Source: JASHUC01 sp035606175 (GTDB taxonomy: Bacteria; Pseudomonadota; Gammaproteobacteria; Steroidobacterales; Steroidobacteraceae). Taken from it: 64,000 nucleotides of DNA. The notes under the pieces are model-generated. The model ran no database searches and had not been told where the DNA came from. It saw only the letters and a program-made list of their open reading frames with translations. The stretch spans positions 57,982 to 121,981 of the forward strand of contig DATNFW010000046.1 in the NCBI GenBank assembly GCA_035606175.1. Direction: 5' to 3'. This document shows, in pieces, positions 7,589 through 15,622 of this stretch (the first letter of the stretch is position 1; every line of letters starts with the position of its first letter). Position numbers and translations under genes: made by a program.

Positions 7589-9097
7589 ATGCAAGCGCGC
7601 GGCGAGAAGCTGATATTCGAGTATTCACGACCGGGGCGCGGCGCCTCCGATCAATGGCCACCGGATCCGCAGCGCCCCTCGGGTGCGCCCGCGACCGGGG
7701 CGGACGTTCCCGTCGAGCTCCTTCGCACCGAGCCACCGCTCCTTCCCGAGGTGAGCGAGCTCGATGCGGTGCGGCACTTTACGCGCCTGTCGCAGCTCAA
7801 CTTCTCGATCGACACGCATTTCTATCCGCTCGGCTCGTGCACGATGAAGTACAACCCCAAGGCGTGCAACGCGCTCGCGCAGCTGCCGCAGTTTCTCGCG
7901 CGCCATCCGCTCGCGCCGGAATCGCATGGCCAGGGCCTGCTCGCCTGCCTGTACGAGCTGCAAGAGATGTTGAAGGCGGTGACCGGGATGCAAGCGGTGT
8001 CACTTACCCCGATGGCGGGCGCGCAGGGCGAGCTCGCCGGGGTTGCGATGATCCGCGCCTATCACCGCGCGCGGGGCGATCTCGCGCGCCGCGAGATCAT
8101 CGTGCCGGAGGCGGCGCACGGGACCAATCCGGCGAGCGCGACGATGTGCGGCTGCATCGTGCGCGAAATCCCCGTCGATGCCGATGGGGATGTGAGCCTC
8201 GAGGCGCTCCGGGCGGTGGTGGGTCCGGCGACGGCCGGCATCATGCTGACCAATCCCTCGACGCTCGGGGTGTTCGAGCGCCGCATTCTCGAGGTCGCCG
8301 AGCTCGTGCACGGCGCGGGGGGCCTTCTCTACTACGACGGCGCGAATCTCAACGCGATCCTCGGCAAGGTCCGCCCGGCCGACATGGGCTTCGATGTGGT
8401 CCACCTGAATCTGCACAAGACCTTCTCCACGCCGCATGGGGGAGGCGGCCCGGGCGCGGGCGCCGTCGGTGTCGGTGAGCGGCTCATGCCATACCTCCCG
8501 ATTCCGATCGTGGGACGCGACGGAGATCGGTATCGCTGGCTCGCCGAGCGCGACTTTCCCCAGTCGATCGGCAGACTTTCGGCTTTCATGGGGAACACGG
8601 GCGTGCTCTTACGTGCCTATGTCTACATGCGCCTGCTCGGCCGCTCCGGTCTCTCTCAGGTCGCCGAGCACGCGACGCTGAATGCGAATTATCTGCTCGC
8701 GAGGCTCACGCAGGCCGGATTCGTGGCGGCCTATCCGGAGCGCCGCGCGAGCCACGAGCTCATCGTGACGCTCAAGCGCGAGGCGCGCGAGCTCGAGGTG
8801 ACGGCGATGGATTTTGCGAAGCGACTATTGGATTATGGGATGCACGCGCCCACGACGTACTTCCCGCTGCTCGTTCCGGAGTGCCTGCTCATCGAGCCGA
8901 CCGAGACGGAGAGCAAGGAGACGCTCGATGCCTTCGTCGAGGCTATGGTGAGCATCGAGCGTGAGGCGCGCGAGGACCCCGAGCGCGTCCGCGGGGCGCC
9001 GTACACACTGCCCGTGCGCCGCCTGGACGACGTGCGGGCCGCCAAGCATCTCGACCTCACCTTCAAGCCGACGGCGCCTGCCGAGAGTCTTGCATGA
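7589..9097 (+). CDS. gcvPB: Glycine dehydrogenase (decarboxylating) subunit 2
   Basis: The PLP-carrying half of the split P protein, 502 residues. The cofactor lysine is K277 in NLHKTFSTPHGGGGPG, and the FYPLGSCTMKYNPK segment at residues 78-91 is diagnostic for the subunit. The start ATG has GGGGAAGG upstream after a 20-bp gap from gcvPA. The stop overlaps the following protease gene by ATGA. The L protein (dihydrolipoamide dehydrogenase) gene is not in the window and is presumably encoded elsewhere. Confidence 0.96.
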   Translation: MQARGEKLIFEYSRPGRGASDQWPPDPQRPSGAPATGADVPVELLRTEPPLLPEVSELDAVRHFTRLSQLNFSIDTHFYPLGSCTMKYNPKACNALAQLPQFLARHPLAPESHGQGLLACLYELQEMLKAVTGMQAVSLTPMAGAQGELAGVAMIRAYHRARGDLARREIIVPEAAHGTNPASATMCGCIVREIPVDADGDVSLEALRAVVGPATAGIMLTNPSTLGVFERRILEVAELVHGAGGLLYYDGANLNAILGKVRPADMGFDVVHLNLHKTFSTPHGGGGPGAGAVGVGERLMPYLPIPIVGRDGDRYRWLAERDFPQSIGRLSAFMGNTGVLLRAYVYMRLLGRSGLSQVAEHATLNANYLLARLTQAGFVAAYPERRASHELIVTLKREARELEVTAMDFAKRLLDYGMHAPTTYFPLLVPECLLIEPTETESKETLDAFVEAMVSIEREAREDPERVRGAPYTLPVRRLDDVRAAKHLDLTFKPTAPAESLA

Positions 9098-12033
9098 GAG
9101 TTTCTGTTCCCGTTTTGCTCGCTGCGCTGCTCACCCTGCCGTTCGCGGCGCTCGGACAGCAGCCGAGTCCTCCGCACGCGGCCCCGAACGCCGTCGAAGT
9201 CAACGGCCCTCCGCCCTCGGGGCGCTCGGGCCCGCGCGCGCCCGCTCACGGTGCCACGCGGCAGACGCAGGAGCTCGTCCGCCAGGCCGCCGCCGTCGAG
9301 GAAAACCCCGACTGGGCGGTCACGCTCGAGCGCATCGCCGGCAGTGTCGTCGCGATCGATGTGAACTCGACGCGCGCCTTCGACACCGAGTGGAACTCGA
9401 CAGCGCAGGCAACGGGGTTCGTCGTCGATGCGGCGCGCGGCCTCGTGCTCACCAACCGCCACGTCGTCACGCCCGGTCCCGTGACCGCCGAGGCGACGTT
9501 CCTCGATCGCGAGGAGGTACAGCTCTATCCCGTGTACCGCGACCCGGTGCACGACTTCGGCTTCTACCGCTACGACCCGAAGAAGCTGCGCTTCATCCAT
9601 CCGAAGGCGCTGCAGCTGTATCCGCAGGGAGCCGTGGTGGGACGCGAGATCCGCGTCGTCGGCAACAACGCGGGCGAGCAGCTCTCCATCCTCGCCGGCA
9701 CGCTCGCGCGGATCGACCGGGAGGCGCCGGAATACGGGATCGAGCATTACAACGACTTCAATACCTTCTATCTGCAAGCCGCCTCGGGTACCTCGGGCGG
9801 CTCCTCCGGCTCGCCGGTGATCGACATCCGCGGGCGAGTCGTCGCGCTGAATGCGGGCGGCGCGACGGGCGCCGCATCGAGCTTTTATCTGCCACTCGGC
9901 CGCGTCGAACGGGCTTTGAAGCTGATCCAGGAGGACAAGCCGATCACTCGCGGCACCCTTGAAACCGTGTTCGTCTACACGCCCTACGATGAGCTCGAGC
10001 GGCTCGGATTGAGACCGGCGACGGAGGCGGCGGCGCGCCAGGCCTTTCCGAAGCTCACGGGTATGCTCGTGGTGAGCGATGTGCTGCCCGGCTCGCGCAG
10101 CCACGGCGTGCTGCAGCCGGGCGACATTCTGGTGCGATTGAACGGCAAGCTCGTCACACAGTTCGAGCCGCTCGAGGACATCCTCGATTCCTCGGTGGGC
10201 GAGACCGTGCGTGTCGAGGTGGAGCGAGGCGGCAAGTCGGTCACGGCAACGCTGCCCGTGAGCGACCTCAACCGGATCACGCCCGACTCGTATCTGGAGT
10301 TCGGGGATGCCGTGATGAACACGCTCTCGTACGAGCAAGCGCGCGATTTCAACGTTCCGGCGCACGGCGTATACGTCGCCAATCCCGGGTACGCGTTCGC
10401 CGCGGCCGGCATTCAGCGCGGTGCCGTGATTACGGCCATCGACTCGACCCCGGTTGCAACCGTCGAGGACATGGAGAAGGTCGTCGCACGCCTCGGCAAC
10501 CGCCAGGAGGCGACCGTCCGGTACTTCACCATCGAGGAGCCGAACGGCAGCGAGCTGCGCTCGTTCCGAATGGATCGCAGCTGGTTCCCGGCCCGCTACT
10601 GTCAGCGCAACGACGTGGAGGGGCTCTGGGATTGCCACAATCTGCCGGCCGCTCCGGCCGCGCCGGCGGCCAAGCCTGGCACGACGGAGTTCCCGCATTA
10701 TTCCGATCCGCGCCTCGCGCGCCTCGCACCATCACTGGTTCTGGTGAGCTACGACATGCCGTACTCGGTGTCGGGCGTCACGGAGCACTACTACCACGGC
10801 ACGGGGCTAGTCGTGGACGCGCAGCGCGGCCTCATCGTCGTCGATCGCAACACGGTGCCGGTGTCGGTCGGAGATGTGCGCATCACCTTCGCGGGCACCC
10901 TGGAGGTCCCGGGGCGGGTCGTGTATGTGCATCCGGTACACAACCTGGCCGTTGTCGCCTACGACCCCAAGCTCATCGGCTCGACGCCGGTACGCTCGGC
11001 GAAGCTCGCGCCGCGCAATCTGCAGCCCGGCCAGAACGTCTGGGTCGTCGGACTCTCGGGCGACAGCCAGCTGCACAGCCGCGCCACGCAGATCGCGAGC
11101 GTCGGGCCGATCGAGCTGCCGCTCTCGCGGACGATGCGCTTCCGCGACACGAACGATGAGGTGGCCGATCTCGTCAACCCACCGACCGACTACGACGGCG
11201 TGCTCGCGAACGAGCGCGGGGAAGTGGTGGGCATGTGGTCGAGCTTCGCGTACGAGAACGGTCGCGATCTCACCCAGGAAGAGAAGGGCGTCTCGATCGA
11301 TCTGGTCTCGGCGATGCTCGATCGCATCCGCACCGGCCGGCCGCTGCATTCACTCGATGTGGAGTTCGCGCCGATGCCGCTCGCGAGCGCGCGGCAATTC
11401 GGCCTCTCGGACAGTTGGATGAAGAAGCTCGAGCAGGCGAGCTCGGTCGAGCGCCAGGCGCTCACGGCCGTGCGGCTCGTCGCAGGCGCGCCCGCCGCTC
11501 ACCTGCTGCAGCAGGGCGACATTCTGCTCGCCATCGACGGCAAGGTCGTCACGCGCTTCAGCGACGTCGAGCGCGCGGTCGGCGATCGCGACCACGTCGA
11601 AGTCACGGTCTGGCGCTCGAATGCGGCACGGACGATCGAGGTCCCGACGGCTGTTTTGCCGGGGGCCGATGTCGAGCGGCTCGTCGAGTGGGCTGGCGCG
11701 ACTCTCCAGGCTCCCCACAGGCCGATGAGCGCCCAGCGCGGCATTCCCCCGGTCGGCGTGTACGTGGCGTATTTCGCGTACGGCTCCCCGGCCACCCGCT
11801 ATGGGCTGTATCCCGGTCGACGCATATTGCAAGTGGACGACACACCGACTCCGAACCTCGACGCGTTCCTCGCCGCCGTCGCGGGCCGCCCCGACCGCTC
11901 CTCGGTGCGCCTGAAGACGGTCACTTGGAACAATGCGACCGAGGTGATCACCCTCAAGCTCGACAAGCACTACTGGCCAGGCTACGAGCTGCGGCATACG
12001 CCTCAGGGCTGGGTGCGCACCCCGCTCGGCTGA
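9094..12033 (+). CDS. Secreted tandem trypsin/PDZ serine protease, Nma111/Deg7-like
   Basis: A 979-residue protein with a signal peptide (residues 1-22). The first trypsin-like domain has a complete triad: H123 in LTNRHVV, D154 in YRDPVHDFGFYRYD and S238 in GTSGGSSGSPV. PDZ-like segments follow at about 300-390 and 400-490. A second trypsin-like domain at about 550-750 has lost the triad: Asn stands where His is expected (VVDRNTV) and no GxSGG is present. Two further PDZ-like segments end the protein. One active plus one degenerate protease unit with four PDZ modules is the layout I know from yeast Nma111 and plant Deg7, and the first-domain motifs resemble theirs. The start overlaps gcvPB (ATGA), so it is probably cotranscribed with the glycine operon. 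The substrate is unknown. Confidence 0.85.
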   Translation: MRVSVPVLLAALLTLPFAALGQQPSPPHAAPNAVEVNGPPPSGRSGPRAPAHGATRQTQELVRQAAAVEENPDWAVTLERIAGSVVAIDVNSTRAFDTEWNSTAQATGFVVDAARGLVLTNRHVVTPGPVTAEATFLDREEVQLYPVYRDPVHDFGFYRYDPKKLRFIHPKALQLYPQGAVVGREIRVVGNNAGEQLSILAGTLARIDREAPEYGIEHYNDFNTFYLQAASGTSGGSSGSPVIDIRGRVVALNAGGATGAASSFYLPLGRVERALKLIQEDKPITRGTLETVFVYTPYDELERLGLRPATEAAARQAFPKLTGMLVVSDVLPGSRSHGVLQPGDILVRLNGKLVTQFEPLEDILDSSVGETVRVEVERGGKSVTATLPVSDLNRITPDSYLEFGDAVMNTLSYEQARDFNVPAHGVYVANPGYAFAAAGIQRGAVITAIDSTPVATVEDMEKVVARLGNRQEATVRYFTIEEPNGSELRSFRMDRSWFPARYCQRNDVEGLWDCHNLPAAPAAPAAKPGTTEFPHYSDPRLARLAPSLVLVSYDMPYSVSGVTEHYYHGTGLVVDAQRGLIVVDRNTVPVSVGDVRITFAGTLEVPGRVVYVHPVHNLAVVAYDPKLIGSTPVRSAKLAPRNLQPGQNVWVVGLSGDSQLHSRATQIASVGPIELPLSRTMRFRDTNDEVADLVNPPTDYDGVLANERGEVVGMWSSFAYENGRDLTQEEKGVSIDLVSAMLDRIRTGRPLHSLDVEFAPMPLASARQFGLSDSWMKKLEQASSVERQALTAVRLVAGAPAAHLLQQGDILLAIDGKVVTRFSDVERAVGDRDHVEVTVWRSNAARTIEVPTAVLPGADVERLVEWAGATLQAPHRPMSAQRGIPPVGVYVAYFAYGSPATRYGLYPGRRILQVDDTPTPNLDAFLAAVAGRPDRSSVRLKTVTWNNATEVITLKLDKHYWPGYELRHTPQGWVRTPLG

Positions 12034-12096
12034 GGCGGAATGCGAAACGCGTCGCACCGGGTCCGACCGGGCGGCGGGGAAGGGGTGTGGGCTTGG

Positions 12097-12102
12097 TAGA
12101 AT
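12097..12102 (+). promoter_or_regulatory. -10-like element immediately before the Sua5 start
   Basis: TAGAAT is followed by seven bases and then the ATG at 12110, with no Shine-Dalgarno in the proper place. This is the same spacing as at ispG, def and lhr, and suggests a leaderless mRNA. No -35 consensus is evident. Confidence 0.45.
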
Positions 12103-12109
12103 CGCGCGC

Positions 12110-13126
12110 ATGGTGCGGGTGGTGAGAGCGAGCCAGGTAGAGATCGATGCCGCCGTGCAGGCGCTGCGCGATGGCGAGCTCGTCGCCTTTCCGACGGAGA
12201 CCGTCTACGGTCTCGGGGCGAACGCGCAGAACCCGGCCGCAGTACGCAAAATATTCGCGGCGAAGCGGCGTCCCGAAAATCATCCCGTCATCGTTCATCT
12301 CGACAGCCCGCGCTTTCTGCACCGCTGGGTCAAACAGGTTCCCGAGACCGCGGCGCGGCTCGCGGAGCGGTTCTGGCCCGGTCCGCTCACGATCGTCATG
12401 CCGCGCGGTCCGAACGTGCATGACATCGTGACCGGGGGTCAGGATACGATCGCCGTGCGCGTGCCTTCCCATCCGATGGCGCAGCAGCTGCTCACCGCGT
12501 TCGGAGGCGGCATCGCAGCGCCATCGGCAAACCGTTACGGGCGGCTGAGCCCCACGCGACCGGAGCACGTGCGCGATGAGCTCGGAGATGCGGTGCGCAT
12601 CGTGCTCGACGGCGGTGAATGCCAGATCGGCCTCGAATCGACGATCGTCGCGTGCGAGGGTCCGCGAGTGCGGCTGCTGCGGCCCGGTGCTGTCACGGCC
12701 TCGCAGCTGCGCGATGCGCTCGGCGACCTGCTCCTCGGACCGGACGGCGACTCACCGCGCGTGCCCGGCAGCTCCCCTTCGCACTACGCGCCCGCGACCC
12801 GCATGATGATCGTGCCGGCGGGCGAGATCGACGCGCAGGCCGCGGCGCTTTCCCAGGGCGGCAAGCGCATCGCGGTCCTTGCGCAGCGTCTGCCGCTCAA
12901 GGCGCACAAGTACGTCACCTGGATCAATGCGGGTCGCAGGCCCGAGCAGTATGCGCAGGACCTGTACGCGAATCTGCGCACGCTCGATAAGGCCGGCTGC
13001 CAGCAGATTCTGGTGCAGGACGTCCCGCACGATGAGCGCTGGGATGCCGTGCGCGACCGGCTAACGCGCGCTGCAAGCCAGGTGGCGGACAGCGACGATA
13101 CCGGCGCGCTGGCCGTGCTGCCGTGA
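12110..13126 (+). CDS. tsaC: L-threonylcarbamoyladenylate synthase (Sua5/YrdC/YwlC family)
   Basis: This enzyme makes threonylcarbamoyl-AMP from threonine, bicarbonate and ATP for the t6A37 modification of ANN-decoding tRNAs. Residues 10-200 form the YrdC domain, with FPTETVYGLGANA, KRRPENHPVIVH and APSANRYGRLSPT. At 338 residues it is the long Sua5 type with a C-terminal domain introduced by PGSSPSHYAPATR. The gene stands alone after the glycine-operon protease, separated by 76 bp with its own -10-like sequence. The decarboxylase gene follows 10 bp after its stop. Confidence 0.93.
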   Translation: MVRVVRASQVEIDAAVQALRDGELVAFPTETVYGLGANAQNPAAVRKIFAAKRRPENHPVIVHLDSPRFLHRWVKQVPETAARLAERFWPGPLTIVMPRGPNVHDIVTGGQDTIAVRVPSHPMAQQLLTAFGGGIAAPSANRYGRLSPTRPEHVRDELGDAVRIVLDGGECQIGLESTIVACEGPRVRLLRPGAVTASQLRDALGDLLLGPDGDSPRVPGSSPSHYAPATRMMIVPAGEIDAQAAALSQGGKRIAVLAQRLPLKAHKYVTWINAGRRPEQYAQDLYANLRTLDKAGCQQILVQDVPHDERWDAVRDRLTRAASQVADSDDTGALAVLP

Positions 13127-13136
13127 CTCTCACGCC

Positions 13137-14330
13137 TTGAGCCGCGCCTCGCGACGATCGCGCTTCATCGATCCCTTCCAGCCGGCAGAAATCGAGCGGC
13201 TGGTCCGGGAGTTCGGCTCCCCGCTGCTGATCGTCGACTGCGCGCGCGTGCGCGAGCAGCTCGCGAAGCTCAAGCGCGCCTTGCCGCGCGTCGACCTTCA
13301 CTATGCGCTGAAGCCCCTGCCGCATCCGGCGGTCGTGCAGACGGTGATCGAGGAGGGCGGGTTTCTCGATCTTGCGACGACGGGCGAGGTGCAGCTCGCC
13401 GGACGCCTCGGCATCGATCCTCGCCGCTGCATCCACACCCATCCGATCAAACGCGACGAGGACATCGCGAACGCGCTCGAGCTCGGCGTGCGCACGTTCG
13501 TCGCGGACAATCCCGATGAGGTCCGCAAGTTCGAGCGCCTTCGCGGGCGCGCGGAGCTGCTGCTGCGCGTCTCGTTCCGCAGTCCGGGCGCGGTCTGCGA
13601 CCTCTCGCGCAAATTCGGCTGCGACCCGGAGGACGCCCTCGCGCTTGCGCGCGTCGCGGCGGAGATCGGCATCGATGTACGCGGGCTGTCTTTCCATGTC
13701 GGATCGCAGGCGGCCGACTCCGGCAAGCACGTCGAGGCGATCGAGGCGTGCGCGCGGCTCATCGCCGCGGGACGCCGCGCGAAGCTCGGCACGCTGGACA
13801 CTCTCGACATCGGCGGCGGCTTTCCGATCGACTACATGCAGCCGGCGGCGGATATCGGACGTTTCTGCGCGCCGATTCGTGCCGCACTTGCGAAGCTTCC
13901 GCGGCGGCTGCGGATCATCGCAGAGCCCGGCCGCTACATCGTCGGCCCCGCGGCGATCGGCGTCGCCTCCGTGATGGGGCGCGCTCAGCGCGAGGGGCAC
14001 TGGTGGTATTACCTCGACGATGGGCTGTACGGCTCCTACAGCGGTCAGCTCTACGATCACGCGCGCTATCCGGTCGAGCCGCTGCGCAATGGCGGTGAGC
14101 GCCTGCCCGCGGTGCTCGCCGGCCCCACGTGCGATAGCATCGATGTGATCGCGGAGAATCTGATGCTACCGAGGCTCGCGCCCGGCGACCTCATCATCGG
14201 GCGCGCCATGGGCGCGTACACGTGGGCGAGTGCCTCCGACTTCAATTTCTTCCCGAAGGCCACGGTCGTTTCCGTGAACTCGAAGCCCGGCGATGCGGGC
14301 AGTGTAGTATCGGTGCCTCTCGGGCCCTGA
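13137..14330 (+). CDS. PLP-dependent decarboxylase, ornithine/lysine type (alanine-racemase fold)
   Basis: A 397-residue group IV decarboxylase. The PLP lysine is K59 in HYALKPLPHP. FHVGSQA, LDIGGGFPIDY and EPGRYIVGPAA mark the barrel, and C332 in GPTCDSIDVI is the C-terminal active-site cysteine contributed across the dimer. This set is typical of ornithine or lysine/ornithine decarboxylases, which produce putrescine or cadaverine; diaminopimelate decarboxylase is less likely because the usual EPGRs/GPlCeS pattern differs. The start is a TTG 11 bases after the tsaC stop; no ATG lies near and the ribosome site is weak, so the first few residues are uncertain. The Sua5 gene lies just upstream. 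Confidence 0.82.
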   Translation: MSRASRRSRFIDPFQPAEIERLVREFGSPLLIVDCARVREQLAKLKRALPRVDLHYALKPLPHPAVVQTVIEEGGFLDLATTGEVQLAGRLGIDPRRCIHTHPIKRDEDIANALELGVRTFVADNPDEVRKFERLRGRAELLLRVSFRSPGAVCDLSRKFGCDPEDALALARVAAEIGIDVRGLSFHVGSQAADSGKHVEAIEACARLIAAGRRAKLGTLDTLDIGGGFPIDYMQPAADIGRFCAPIRAALAKLPRRLRIIAEPGRYIVGPAAIGVASVMGRAQREGHWWYYLDDGLYGSYSGQLYDHARYPVEPLRNGGERLPAVLAGPTCDSIDVIAENLMLPRLAPGDLIIGRAMGAYTWASASDFNFFPKATVVSVNSKPGDAGSVVSVPLGP

Positions 14331-14348
14331 GGTCCCGGTGAGCCGCGC

Positions 14349-14879
14349 ATGATGAACGACAAACACGAGCCGCAGACGGCCATTCATCGTCAGGTTGCAG
14401 CTGCGCGCGCGGGGGAGGAGCCGCGCGTTGCGGCGCGACTGTTCTCCGGGTGGGTCGTCTTCGGCGAGCGCCAGTTCGTGCGCGGCTACGTGCTGCTGCT
14501 CCCGGACCCGGTAGTCCCCTCGCTCAATGCGCTCGGCGCCAAGGAGCGCGCCATGTTTCTGCACGACATGGGGCGGCTCGGCGATGCGCTGCTCAAGGTG
14601 ACAGGCGCTGCGCGGATCAACTACGCGATCCTCGGCAATCTCGAGCCGGCGCTGCATGCCCACGTCATTCCGCGTTATTTGGATGAGCCGGAGTCGAGGC
14701 GCACGTCGCACCCGTGGGCGTACGACTGGGATGCGGCGCCCGCCTTCGATCGGACGGCACTCGCTTCTCTCGCGGAGAGCCTGCGCGCGGAGCTCACGCG
14801 CATGGGCGTCACCAAACCGATGCGCTTCGATCCAGGAGCGAAGGCGGGGGACGCAGGGCCTGCCCGCCCGAAAGCCTGA
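14349..14879 (+). CDS. HIT-family protein
   Basis: A 176-residue protein with a histidine-triad-like signature, LHAHVIPRY, at residues 102-110. Aligned to HxHxH, the middle (nucleophile) and last histidines are H103 and H105, while the first is Ala101. The upstream NYAILGNLEPAL segment also fits HIT nucleotide hydrolases. Such proteins hydrolyse dinucleoside polyphosphates or aminoacyl-AMP-type substrates. The start is the first of two adjacent ATGs, 18 bp after the decarboxylase stop. Loss of the first histidine is seen in some HIT branches, so activity is likely but not certain. Confidence 0.75.
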   Translation: MMNDKHEPQTAIHRQVAAARAGEEPRVAARLFSGWVVFGERQFVRGYVLLLPDPVVPSLNALGAKERAMFLHDMGRLGDALLKVTGAARINYAILGNLEPALHAHVIPRYLDEPESRRTSHPWAYDWDAAPAFDRTALASLAESLRAELTRMGVTKPMRFDPGAKAGDAGPARPKA

Positions 14880-14917
14880 AGCGGCAGCGGCGGCCCGACC
14901 CACACCCCGGAACTGAA

Positions 14918-15607
<690 letters not shown>

Positions 15608-15622
15608 GGCGGGGCGGGCGGG

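Noticed and set aside
8833..10698. A 621-codon minus-strand open frame opposite gcvPB and the protease
   Set aside because: It has no recognisable domain and is covered by coding sequence with catalytic motifs on the plus strand.
10740..11330. Second trypsin-like domain as an active protease
   Set aside because: The position of the catalytic His is Asn and no GxSGG motif is present, so it is treated as a degenerate domain.
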